DNA of 12,357 nucleotides from the NCBI GenBank assembly GCA_946479995.1, contig CAMLIU010000015.1, forward strand, positions 1 through 12,357, read 5' to 3'. This DNA is from an uncultured Gemmatimonadota bacterium. Lineage in GTDB: Bacteria > Gemmatimonadota > Gemmatimonadetes > Gemmatimonadales > Gemmatimonadaceae. Numbering within the stretch: the first letter of the stretch is position 1; every line of letters begins with the position of its first letter. The notes beneath the pieces are model-generated. The model was not told where the DNA came from and did not search any database. It saw nothing but the letters and a program-made list of their open reading frames with translations. Shown piece after piece: positions 1 to 6,778 of the stretch. The translations under genes were made by a program, and so were the position numbers.

Positions 1-721
<721 letters not shown>

Positions 722-817
722 TGCTGGTCTCGCGGTGTCCGTCGGACGCTGCCGGACGGACGGTGGAGAACTGAGCCACTGCCGGGCGGAAGCGTCTCGC
801 GCCAGCAGGCTACCTGC

Positions 818-842
818 AATCTAGCATGGTCGCCGGGGCGAC
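818..842 (-). promoter_or_regulatory. Possible aconitase promoter/operator: TAGATT box next to a 14-bp palindrome
   Basis: On the minus strand, TAGATT (823-818) is a fair -10 box about 97 bp ahead of the aconitase ATG. Just upstream of it, 829-842 is a perfect inverted repeat (GTCGCC-GG-GGCGAC) covering the spacer and the edge of the expected -35 site, where a repressor could bind. A second small inverted repeat (gcagg-cta-cctgc, 805-817) lies just downstream of the box. No recognisable -35 hexamer is present. The motifs are seen; their function is inferred. Confidence 0.25.
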
Positions 843-859
843 GATGAGACGATGGCGCT

Positions 860-878
860 GTCACCCGCGCGCGGTGAC
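860..878 (-). terminator. Possible terminator hairpin after the patatin-ferredoxin gene
   Basis: A perfect 6-bp stem (GTCACC/GGTGAC) with a 7-nt loop starts 3 nt past the patatin stop codon. No T-run follows on the minus strand, so it is not a classical intrinsic terminator. It could protect the mRNA 3' end or assist Rho-dependent termination. Confidence 0.3.
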
Positions 879-880
879 GA

Positions 881-1999
881 TCAGCCCCCGCCCGTCCCGC
901 TCGGCGTGGGGTCGCGCATCTCTTCGGGCTGCTCGGCCGGGATGCTCGCACCGCGACGGTCCACGTTGGTCGCGGTGATGGCGAAAGTGGGGCATTCGTG
1001 CACGAAGCCGCCGTCGGCGGGAGACCACTCCACGACGCGCGTGCGCGCGAAGGCCTTGCCCGTCGCGTCGAGCCCCATCACGGCGGGGGCGAGCGCGACG
1101 CAGATGCCACAGCCGATGCAGCGCCCGGTGTTCACCTCCACCTGCACGCGGCGGCGGGGGAACACGGAGCCCGGCCTGTCCCAGTACGAATCGAAGCGCG
1201 CCAGCGCGCGGATGGCCGCGTCGTAACCCGCGTCGATGTTGGATTCGGTGTCCGTGAAGCTGAGCCAGTTGGCGTCGTTCACGCGCGGGCGGATCAGCAC
1301 CATCGGGGGGCCCTGCCACCGCTCCAGCGGGTACTGCTGGAGGGCGTGCATCATCATCGTGGCGGCGCGCATGTAGATGGCGGCGAAGCCCTGTTCGGCC
1401 GGCGACTCCTTCCGTGACGAGTCGGAGCTGCCGACGTCGACCGCGATGATCAGGTCGGCGAACTGCGCGGCGATGGAAACGGGTAGGTTGTCCACCACCC
1501 CGCCGTCGATGCACGTGCGCTCGCCGACCGCGCCCGGCGGGAAGAAGCCGGGCAGGGCACACGATGCGTAGACCGCGTCGCGCACCGATACCTGGTCGAG
1601 TCCGGGCAGTCCCCACACCACGCGTGCGCCACGGTCGAGGTCCACCGTGTTCACCATCAGTGGCTTGGGCAGGTCGGCGAACCGGTCATCCGGTATGGAG
1701 GCAGTGACGAGCTCGCGCAGCGGTTCCTCCAGATAGATGGAGGGCGAGCGCATGCGTTCGAGCAGCATGCCGAAGTGATTGATCCGGAAGAGATCCTTCC
1801 GCTTGAGCGCGAGCGCACGCTCGGCCAGCTCCTCCACCGACGAGCCGGTGAGGTGCGCCGCGCTGATGAGCGCGCCGATGCTCGTGCCGGCGTAGACGTC
1901 GGGCACGATGCCGCGCTCCTGCAATGCGCGAAGGACGCCGATGTGGGCGAAACCCTTGAGTCCTCCGCCTCCGAGGACGAGGGCGATGCGCCTGCTCAT
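881..1999 (-). CDS. Patatin-like phospholipase fused to a C-terminal [4Fe-4S] ferredoxin domain
   Basis: This 372-residue protein is an RssA/patatin-type serine acyl hydrolase, expected to act on phospholipids or other acyl esters. The glycine-rich oxyanion loop GGGGLKG is at residues 10-16, the nucleophile elbow GTSIG at 38-42 (Ser40), and the catalytic-dyad Asp165 in the DGG motif at 165-167. The patatin fold ends near residue 275. A ferredoxin module follows at about 285-345: CIGCGIC (Cys294, Cys297, Cys300), an AP pair as in many monocluster ferredoxins, then Cys336-Pro337. These four cysteines fit one [4Fe-4S] cluster. There is no signal peptide, so the protein is probably cytoplasmic or peripheral to the membrane. 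The tail after residue 346 is low-complexity. It starts 40 bp after the small secreted-protein gene on the same strand and may be cotranscribed with it. Both domains are clear; the physiological substrate and electron partner are unknown. Confidence 0.93.
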   Translation of the reverse strand: MSRRIALVLGGGGLKGFAHIGVLRALQERGIVPDVYAGTSIGALISAAHLTGSSVEELAERALALKRKDLFRINHFGMLLERMRSPSIYLEEPLRELVTASIPDDRFADLPKPLMVNTVDLDRGARVVWGLPGLDQVSVRDAVYASCALPGFFPPGAVGERTCIDGGVVDNLPVSIAAQFADLIIAVDVGSSDSSRKESPAEQGFAAIYMRAATMMMHALQQYPLERWQGPPMVLIRPRVNDANWLSFTDTESNIDAGYDAAIRALARFDSYWDRPGSVFPRRRVQVEVNTGRCIGCGICVALAPAVMGLDATGKAFARTRVVEWSPADGGFVHECPTFAITATNVDRRGASIPAEQPEEMRDPTPSGTGGG

Positions 2000-2039
2000 G
2001 ATCGACTGATGGCTGCCTCGCCCCGTCCCTGTTGCCGGC

Positions 2040-2414
2040 CTACTGGAGGTACTGGTACAGCCCGATCAGGCCGACGACCGCGCCGCCAACGGCGATCGCG
2101 GTGCCCGCATCGTTGCCGATGATGAGACCCGTCAGGAGGGCCGCTCCGCCGACCACCATCAGCGCCACGGGCTGGCCGTAACCGCCGCGCCGCGCGGGAG
2201 CGCTGGTCACCGGCGCTTCCGCATGGCGCACCGCCACGCTGGCCGAGGCGAGGGTGGGACCGGTGGTGGGCTCGGCGGCCGGTGCCGCGACTTCGACCGT
2301 TGTCGGAGACGGAGCGAGCGCGAGGGACTGTGCGGCAGCGGGGCGCGCCACGGCCACGGAAGCCACACCGAAGGCGAGGGCGAAGGGAAGGGCGATACGG
2401 GAGCGTGTGTTCAT
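2040..2414 (-). CDS. Small secreted or membrane-anchored glycine-rich protein of unknown function
   Basis: I do not recognise a named family. The 124-residue product starts at the ATG at 2414-2412. A frame extending to an ATG at 2486 would add 24 residues without signal-peptide character, whereas this start gives MNTRSR, a hydrophobic stretch and a likely cleavage site at ARPAAAQ (residues 23-29). GAGAGAT lies just ahead of the ATG and can serve as a weak ribosome binding site. The middle is Ala/Pro/Thr-rich and probably disordered. The C-terminal 40 residues form two hydrophobic segments rich in small residues (VALMVVGGAALLTGLIIG and TAIAVGGAVVGLIGLY), resembling a glycine-zipper hairpin that could insert in a membrane. 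It lies 40 bp ahead of the patatin gene on the same strand. Signal peptide and codon use support a real gene; the function is unknown. Confidence 0.75.
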   Translation of the reverse strand: MNTRSRIALPFALAFGVASVAVARPAAAQSLALAPSPTTVEVAAPAAEPTTGPTLASASVAVRHAEAPVTSAPARRGGYGQPVALMVVGGAALLTGLIIGNDAGTAIAVGGAVVGLIGLYQYLQ

Positions 2415-2488
2415 GATCTCTCGTTGGTCCGGGTTGGTGCCGAGCGGCCCCGGCGATCCGCCGGAATGGTGGCGCGCGTGCGGCACGT

Positions 2489-2517
2489 GGTCTAGTCTTG
2501 CGAGACCTCCGCTGCAA
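2489..2517 (-). promoter_or_regulatory. Candidate sigma-70 promoter for the leftward gene set at 2414
   Basis: On the minus strand, TTGCAG (2517-2512) and TAGACC (2494-2489) are separated by exactly 17 bp. Transcription would start near 2482, giving a leader of about 68 nt before the ATG at 2414. The site sits in the 237-bp divergent gap between this gene and the permease. The -35 is good and the -10 only fair. The rest of the gap shows nothing clear for the rightward permease beyond a weak TTGCGA (2498-2503) / TACTGA (2520-2525) pair. Confidence 0.4.
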
Positions 2518-2651
2518 AGTACTGACCGTCGCCGTCATTCGCGCGTAACGCCACCGGTCGTCGCCGCGCCGCGCCTCATCACGCCACCCGTGTCGATCAC
2601 CTTGTTCGTGCCGCCCGTCACACTTGCGTCCGCCTCGCCGCTCGAGCCGGC

Positions 2652-3998
2652 GTGAGCGAGCAACCGACCGCGCCCGCCGGGACGCGCGAGGGCCAGCTCG
2701 TCCGCGTCATCGGCACCTGGGGGCTCGCGGCGAGCATCGTGAACGTGACGGTCGGCGGAGGCATCTTCCGCCTGCCCGGCAGCCCTGATGTTTCCGGCCG
2801 CCTGGGCGCCGCGGCACCGCTGGCGTACCTCGCCTGCGCGCTCGTGATGGGACTGGTGGTGCTCTGCATCGCCCAGGCGGGAAGCCGCGTCTCCCTGACC
2901 GGTGGGCCATATGCCTACGTGGAAGCCACCTTCGGCCGCTACGTGGGCTTCCTCGTCGGCGTGCTGCTCTGGGTGATTGGCGCGACCGCCATCCCCGGCG
3001 TGGCCGGCCTGTTCGCCGATGCCGGTGCGAGCCTCGTCCCTGCCATCGGCACCCTCGTCGGGCGTGCGCTCTTTCTCGGTGTCATCTTCGCCGCCGTGAC
3101 GTGGATCAACGTGCGCGGCGTGAAGCAGGGAACACGGCTCAACGTGGTGCTCACGGTGGCGAAGCTCCTGCCGCTCGCGCTGCTGCTGGCGGGCGGGCTC
3201 ATGGCGACGCAGCCGACGAACCTCCGGTGGGAGCATGGCGCACCCGCGCTCCCGGACATCGCCCGCGCGTCGGTGATCCTCGTCTTCGCCTACGCCGGCG
3301 TGGAGTCCGCGCTCGTGCCCAGTGGCGAGGTGCGCGACTCGGCGCGCACCGTGCCGCGCGCCGTCTTCCTCGCCATGGGCATCGTTACGCTGCTCTACGT
3401 GGGTCTCCAGGTCGTGGCGCAGGGGGTGCTGGGCGCCGCGCTGCCCGGCAGCGCGACCCCGCTCGCCGACGCGGCGGGGCGAGTGTTCGGACCGTGGGGC
3501 GTGCTGATGATCTCGGCGGGCTTCATGGTGTCGGCATTCGGGTACCTGAGCGGGATGATGCTCGCCGTCCCGCGCGCGCTGTTCGCCTTCGCGCGCGACG
3601 GCATCCTCCCGCGTGGGCTAGCCGCCGTGCACCCCCGCTTCCACACGCCGTGGGTGGCGATCGTCGCGCAGTCCACGCTCTGCTGGCTGCTGGCCGTGCT
3701 GAACAGCTTCGAGACCCTGGCGATCATCGCCAACGTCTCGGCGGCCCTCGTGTACATCGGTTGTGCCGCGGCGGCGTGGAAGCTCACCCGCGTGCCCGTG
3801 CCGGCGGATGCGGAGTCATTCCGCATTCCGGGAGGGGCGCTGGTACCGCTGCTGGCAATCGTGGCGCTCGTGTTCCTGCTGTCCGCTGTCACGCTCAGGG
3901 AATGGAGCGTGCTGGTGATCGTGCTGGTCCTGGCGAGCGTGCTCTATCTGGCAGCACGCACGAAGCGCGGGGAGCGGATACTGCCGGACGATTCCTGA
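2652..3998 (+). CDS. APC-superfamily amino acid permease
   Basis: This 448-residue inner-membrane protein should take up or exchange amino acids or polyamines. It has about 12 hydrophobic segments starting near residue 20. The TM1 unwound region ASIVNVTVGGGIFRLPG (27-43) carries the small-residue motif used by APC carriers to hold the substrate amino and carboxyl groups. Other family marks are GGPYAYV (84-90), the TM6 region VFAYAGVES (211-219) with the following EVRDSARTVPRA (226-237), and ARDGILPRGLAAVHPRFHTP (314-333) in the TM8-TM9 loop. The start is a GTG at 2652-2654; no good Shine-Dalgarno precedes it, and no better in-frame start lies before TM1. The stop codon overlaps the left end of the 3997-4146 inverted-repeat element. 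Substrate specificity cannot be read from sequence. The nearby kynureninase-like gene makes an amino acid plausible. Confidence 0.93.
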   Translation: MSEQPTAPAGTREGQLVRVIGTWGLAASIVNVTVGGGIFRLPGSPDVSGRLGAAAPLAYLACALVMGLVVLCIAQAGSRVSLTGGPYAYVEATFGRYVGFLVGVLLWVIGATAIPGVAGLFADAGASLVPAIGTLVGRALFLGVIFAAVTWINVRGVKQGTRLNVVLTVAKLLPLALLLAGGLMATQPTNLRWEHGAPALPDIARASVILVFAYAGVESALVPSGEVRDSARTVPRAVFLAMGIVTLLYVGLQVVAQGVLGAALPGSATPLADAAGRVFGPWGVLMISAGFMVSAFGYLSGMMLAVPRALFAFARDGILPRGLAAVHPRFHTPWVAIVAQSTLCWLLAVLNSFETLAIIANVSAALVYIGCAAAAWKLTRVPVPADAESFRIPGGALVPLLAIVALVFLLSAVTLREWSVLVIVLVLASVLYLAARTKRGERILPDDS

Positions 3999-4146
3999 AA
4001 CTGCCGGATCCGTCGTTCATGAGATCGTCGCTCCGTGTGCCGAAGCCAGCTTCCACACTTCGGAATAATCTCATTGATTGGAACCGCCTGAAGACTCTCC
4101 AAAGTGCACGGAGGCTGGCTGTCAGGGGAGTGAATCCGGCAGTTTC
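3997..4146. repeat. 150-bp element with perfect 13-bp terminal inverted repeats and nested pairings
   Basis: The ends 3997-4009 (gaaactgccggat) and 4134-4146 (atccggcagtttc) are exact reverse complements. Inside, 4044-4054 pairs with 4110-4120 over 11 bp with one G-T wobble, then 4056-4060 with 4102-4106 and 4062-4064 with 4098-4100. A competing hairpin, 4040-4045 with 4058-4063 (CCGAAG/CTTCGG), uses some of the same bases. The interior is visibly richer in A+T than the neighbouring genes. No clear target-site duplication flanks it. It fills most of the 200-bp gap between the permease and the PLP enzyme. It could be a MITE-like mobile remnant, or a structured leader RNA of the downstream gene. 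The pairings are seen; the role is open. Confidence 0.55.
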
Positions 4147-4198
4147 CGTTCTAAATGCTTTTCGCCTGGCGGCGAGAGCTTCCATCGCGTGACGAATC

Positions 4199-5389
4199 GT
4201 GACTGATCCTCTCCTCCGCTTCCGCAGCGAGTTCCCGATTCTCTCCACCAGCACCTACCTGGTGAGCAACTCGCTCGGCGCGATGCCGCGCGGGGTGCCG
4301 GCGCGGCTGGCCGAGTACGCCGAGCAGTGGGCGTCGCGCGGCGTGCGGGCGTGGGCGGACGGGTGGTGGTCGATGCCCGTGTCGGTGGGCGACGCGATCG
4401 CGCCGCTGATCGGAGCGGGTGGCGGGGAGGTGGCGATGGTGCCGAATGTGTCGTTCGCCCAGGCGCAGATCCTCTCGGCACTCGAGTACGGCGATGGGCG
4501 TGACACGATCGTCATGACGGAGCTCGACTTTCCCAGCGTGCGCTACGTGTACGACGAGCTGGCCTCCCGGCTCGGCGCGCGCATCGTGGTCGTGCCGAGC
4601 GAGGATGGGGTGAGCGTGGACGAGGAGGCGTTGTGCGCCGCGATCGACGAGCGCACGCGGCTCGTCTCCATCTCGCACGTGCTGTTCAGGTCCGCGTACG
4701 TGCTTGACGTGGCGCGCGTCGCGGCGCACGCGCACCGCGTGGGCGCGCTGGTGGCGATCGACGCCTACCACTCGGTGGGGGTGATGCCGGTGGACGTGCG
4801 CGTGCTCGGCGTGGACTTCCTCACCGGGGGCGTGCTGAAGTGGCTGTGTGGCGGGCCGGGTGGCTGCTTCCTCTGGGTGAAGCCCGAGGTGGGCGCCGAG
4901 GTGGCGCCCGCGCTTACGGGGTGGCAGGCGCACACGCATCCCTTCGCCTTCGAGCCGGAGATGCACTACGCGGAGGGCTCATGGCGCTGGCTCGGGGGCA
5001 CGCCGGTGATCCCGGCACTGTTCGCCGCCACGGAAGGGCCGCGCATCCTGCGCGAGGCGGGAATGGACGCGGTGCGGGCGAAGAGCCTGCGGCAGACCTC
5101 GCGCCTGATCGAGCTTGCCGACGCGCGCGGCTTCCCGACCGCGGTGCCACGCGAGCCGGCGCGTCGCGGCGGCACCGTGGCGTTCGACGTGCCGCACGCG
5201 CGCGAGGTGGCGCAGGCACTGCTCGCGCGCGACGTGGTGATCGACTTCCGCCCCGGCGCCGGGATCCGCGTGGCACCGCACTTCTATACGACGGATGACG
5301 AGCTGGATGCGGCCGTCGCGGCGATCGATGAGATCCTCGCGAAGGAGGAGTGGACGCGCTACGTTCACACGAGCAGCGTGGTGACCTGA
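4199..5389 (+). CDS. Kynureninase-like PLP-dependent enzyme (aminotransferase class V fold)
   Basis: The 396-residue protein belongs to fold-type I PLP enzymes and most resembles kynureninase, which hydrolyses kynurenine to anthranilate and alanine. Seen: YLVSNSLGAMPRGV (20-33) like the kynureninase NSLG entry motif; EQWASRGVRAW (42-52); the cofactor-binding DAYHSVG (188-194) with Asp188 and His191; and GGVLKWLCGGPGG (210-222), where Lys214 should form the PLP aldimine, as in the YKYLNGGPG motif of kynureninases. GWQAHTHPFAF (241-251) also matches the family layout. The length is close to the usual 400-420. The GTG start at 4199 lacks a clear Shine-Dalgarno; upstream in-frame codons read into the inverted-repeat element. 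No other tryptophan-catabolism gene is in view, so a different substrate (class V aminotransferase, cysteine desulfurase-like or isopenicillin epimerase-like) cannot be excluded. The upstream amino acid permease fits a catabolic role. Confidence 0.9.
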   Translation: MTDPLLRFRSEFPILSTSTYLVSNSLGAMPRGVPARLAEYAEQWASRGVRAWADGWWSMPVSVGDAIAPLIGAGGGEVAMVPNVSFAQAQILSALEYGDGRDTIVMTELDFPSVRYVYDELASRLGARIVVVPSEDGVSVDEEALCAAIDERTRLVSISHVLFRSAYVLDVARVAAHAHRVGALVAIDAYHSVGVMPVDVRVLGVDFLTGGVLKWLCGGPGGCFLWVKPEVGAEVAPALTGWQAHTHPFAFEPEMHYAEGSWRWLGGTPVIPALFAATEGPRILREAGMDAVRAKSLRQTSRLIELADARGFPTAVPREPARRGGTVAFDVPHAREVAQALLARDVVIDFRPGAGIRVAPHFYTTDDELDAAVAAIDEILAKEEWTRYVHTSSVVT

Positions 5390-5428
5390 GCCCGCGCGAC
5401 CTCCACCCGCAACCAGCTTCCTGCCGAC

Positions 5429-5674
5429 ATGCCTCCCGCGCCAGCCAAGCTCCGCAAAGCGTACGTCAACAACGACAACCCGCTCGTCGTCCTTCGTTTC
5501 GAGGATGGACACGAGATCCGCGTGCCGAAGGGGAAGGTGAAGACCTTCGACTGCTACAGCGGCGAGACGATCAAGGTCGTCGCCGTCTTCGATCCCACCT
5601 CCTCGGAGCGCGAGCTGCTGGAGACGGTGCGCGCCGACGAGCTGCCCGACGCCGAGCCGCACGAGGCACGGTGA
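5429..5674 (+). CDS. 81-residue conserved-looking protein of unknown function
   Basis: I do not recognise a family. The ATG at 5429 lies 39 bp after the PLP enzyme stop, and the TGA at 5672-5674 overlaps the next gene's ATG by one base (TGATG), typical of translational coupling. After a short basic start (KLRKAYV), residues 18-55 alternate hydrophobic and polar residues in strand-like runs (LVVLRF, HEIRV, TIKVVAVF), suggesting a small beta-barrel or beta-sheet domain. The tail from about residue 58 is acidic and helical (Glu/Asp/Leu-rich). It has one Cys (Cys42), no signal peptide and no membrane segment. Third-position G+C matches the neighbouring genes. The overlap and codon use make a real gene likely; the function is unknown. 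Confidence 0.7.
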   Translation: MPPAPAKLRKAYVNNDNPLVVLRFEDGHEIRVPKGKVKTFDCYSGETIKVVAVFDPTSSERELLETVRADELPDAEPHEAR

Positions 5675-6618
5675 TGCGCGCCGGCCGCCTGGCGCTGCTT
5701 GCGGCGCTGCTCGGCGTGCCGGCGTGCGCCACGGGGCAGGGCACGCGGCCGGCGAGCCCTGCCCCGGCGTCGTTCACGCGTGCCGATACGGCGAAGCTCC
5801 ATCGCACGCTCGACTCGCTCGCCAGGGCGCACCACGGCGTGGTGGGCTACACGGTGCACGACATCGACACCGGCGAGCGGATGGAGCTGCGCGGTGACGA
5901 GACCTTTCCGACGGCGAGCCTGATCAAGGTGCCGATCCTCGTCACCGTGTACGACCTGGTGGACAAGGGGCAGCTCGCGCTCGACGATCCGATCACGCTC
6001 CTGAAGATCGACAAGGTGCCCGGGTCCGGGCTCCTGCAGTTCATGCACGACCGGTCCATCTACACGGTGCACGACGCGGCGTGGCTGATGATCACGATCA
6101 GCGACAACACCGCCACCAACCTGCTGCTCGACCGGATCATCATCCGGCGGGTGTGGGACAAGATGGAACAGCTCGGCCTGCCGCACACCAAGGTGCACTC
6201 GAAGAGCTTCCTCAGGAACTCGAGCGTCGCCATGGACAGCTCCGTGAAGTACGGCCTTGGCGTGACGACGCCGAACGAGATGGCGCGGCTGTACGAGCTG
6301 CTCGCGAACGGGAAGGCGGTGAGCCCGGCGGCGGACAGCGCGATGCTCGACATCATGGCGCACAACGTGGACGCCGAGAAGATGGAGCGCTACGTCGTGG
6401 GGCTCGAGGTGCCGCACAAGACGGGGGAGACCGACCAGGTGCGCACCGAGTGCTCGCTCTTTCCGCTGCAGAGCCGAGTGGTGGCGTGCGTGCTGACGAA
6501 GGAGAACCAGGACCAGCGCTGGCTCATCGACAACGAGGCGCAGGTGATGATGGCCCACATGGGCGAGGCGATCGTGAATGCCTGGCCCCGCCGCGCGGCG
6601 CCGGCCTCATCGCCGTGA
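5674..6618 (+). CDS. Class A beta-lactamase-like serine hydrolase, predicted lipoprotein
   Basis: The 314-residue protein has the three penicillin-recognising motifs in order: Ser82-Leu-Ile-Lys85 (S-x-x-K with nucleophile Ser82), Ser143-Asp-Asn145 (SDN), and Lys249-Thr-Gly251 (KTG). PGSGLLQ at 116-122 is also typical of class A enzymes. The N-terminus is a signal peptide ending VPAC, with Cys18 as a likely lipidation site, so it should be anchored to a membrane facing the periplasm. The start is the ATG at 5674, overlapping the previous stop; a longer frame from 5350 would run through two other genes and bury the signal peptide. The omega-loop E-x-x-L-N is not seen. The spacing from SDN puts Ser178 of SFLRN where Glu166 is expected, so deacylation may be impaired and a DD-peptidase or other acyl-enzyme role is possible. 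Beta-lactam resistance should not be assumed. Confidence 0.9.
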   Translation: MRAGRLALLAALLGVPACATGQGTRPASPAPASFTRADTAKLHRTLDSLARAHHGVVGYTVHDIDTGERMELRGDETFPTASLIKVPILVTVYDLVDKGQLALDDPITLLKIDKVPGSGLLQFMHDRSIYTVHDAAWLMITISDNTATNLLLDRIIIRRVWDKMEQLGLPHTKVHSKSFLRNSSVAMDSSVKYGLGVTTPNEMARLYELLANGKAVSPAADSAMLDIMAHNVDAEKMERYVVGLEVPHKTGETDQVRTECSLFPLQSRVVACVLTKENQDQRWLIDNEAQVMMAHMGEAIVNAWPRRAAPASSP

Positions 6619-6675
6619 GGTCTGGCGCGACTCGGGAAGTGGAAAGCATCCGGGCACGCTGTATGCGCTAGTGGT

Positions 6676-6721
6676 GGGCACGCGGGTAGAGACGCAGGAA
6701 GGGAGGGACCCGTGAGTGCCC
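6676..6721 (+). other. Long hairpin in the gap before psuG
   Basis: GGGCAC (6676-6681) pairs with GTGCCC (6716-6721), and CGGGT (6683-6687) pairs with ACCCG (6708-6712). This gives 11 bp broken by a 1x3 internal loop and closed by a 20-nt purine-rich loop. A second small hairpin, GATGGT-GGGG-ACCATC, follows at 6724-6739. The 160-bp gap (6619-6778) also begins with a short hairpin over the beta-lactamase stop (CCTCA 6605-6609, TGAGG 6616-6620). None has a T-run, so these may be leader structures or weak terminators. No gene is seen in this gap. Confidence 0.35.
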
Positions 6722-6762
6722 TTGATGGTGGGGACCATCTCGAGGCGCGACGAAGCGCGGAC

Positions 6763-6778
6763 GGCTAGGTTACCAGCC
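6763..6778 (+). promoter_or_regulatory. Possible -10 box for a leaderless psuG transcript, inside a small inverted repeat
   Basis: TAGGTT (6766-6771) fits TAnnnT and lies 7 bp ahead of the psuG ATG at 6779. There is no Shine-Dalgarno between it and the start. That layout is known for leaderless genes in several phyla. GGCT (6763-6766) and AGCC (6775-6778) flank the box as a 4-bp inverted repeat abutting the start codon. No -35 hexamer is evident, so this is a weak inference. Confidence 0.22.

Noticed and set aside
2484..2489. CACGTG palindrome in the divergent gap
   Set aside because: A 6-bp palindrome is expected by chance in G+C-rich DNA, and no second copy or known regulator supports it.
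3101..4018. Long plus-strand open frame overlapping the permease
   Set aside because: It is Arg/Ala/Gly-rich as expected from an off-frame reading of high-G+C coding DNA, and the permease frame has clear APC motifs.
4019..4192. 57-residue cationic frame starting at ATG 4019 within the inverted-repeat element
   Set aside because: Codon use differs sharply from neighbouring genes (AGA, AGG, CTA, TTT), there is no ribosome binding site, and the frame is a continuation of a shadow frame of the permease. The inverted repeats explain the region better.
5350..5673. Upstream extension of the beta-lactamase-like frame to ATG 5350
   Set aside because: It would overlap the PLP enzyme and the 81-residue gene, and would place the signal peptide in the middle of the protein.
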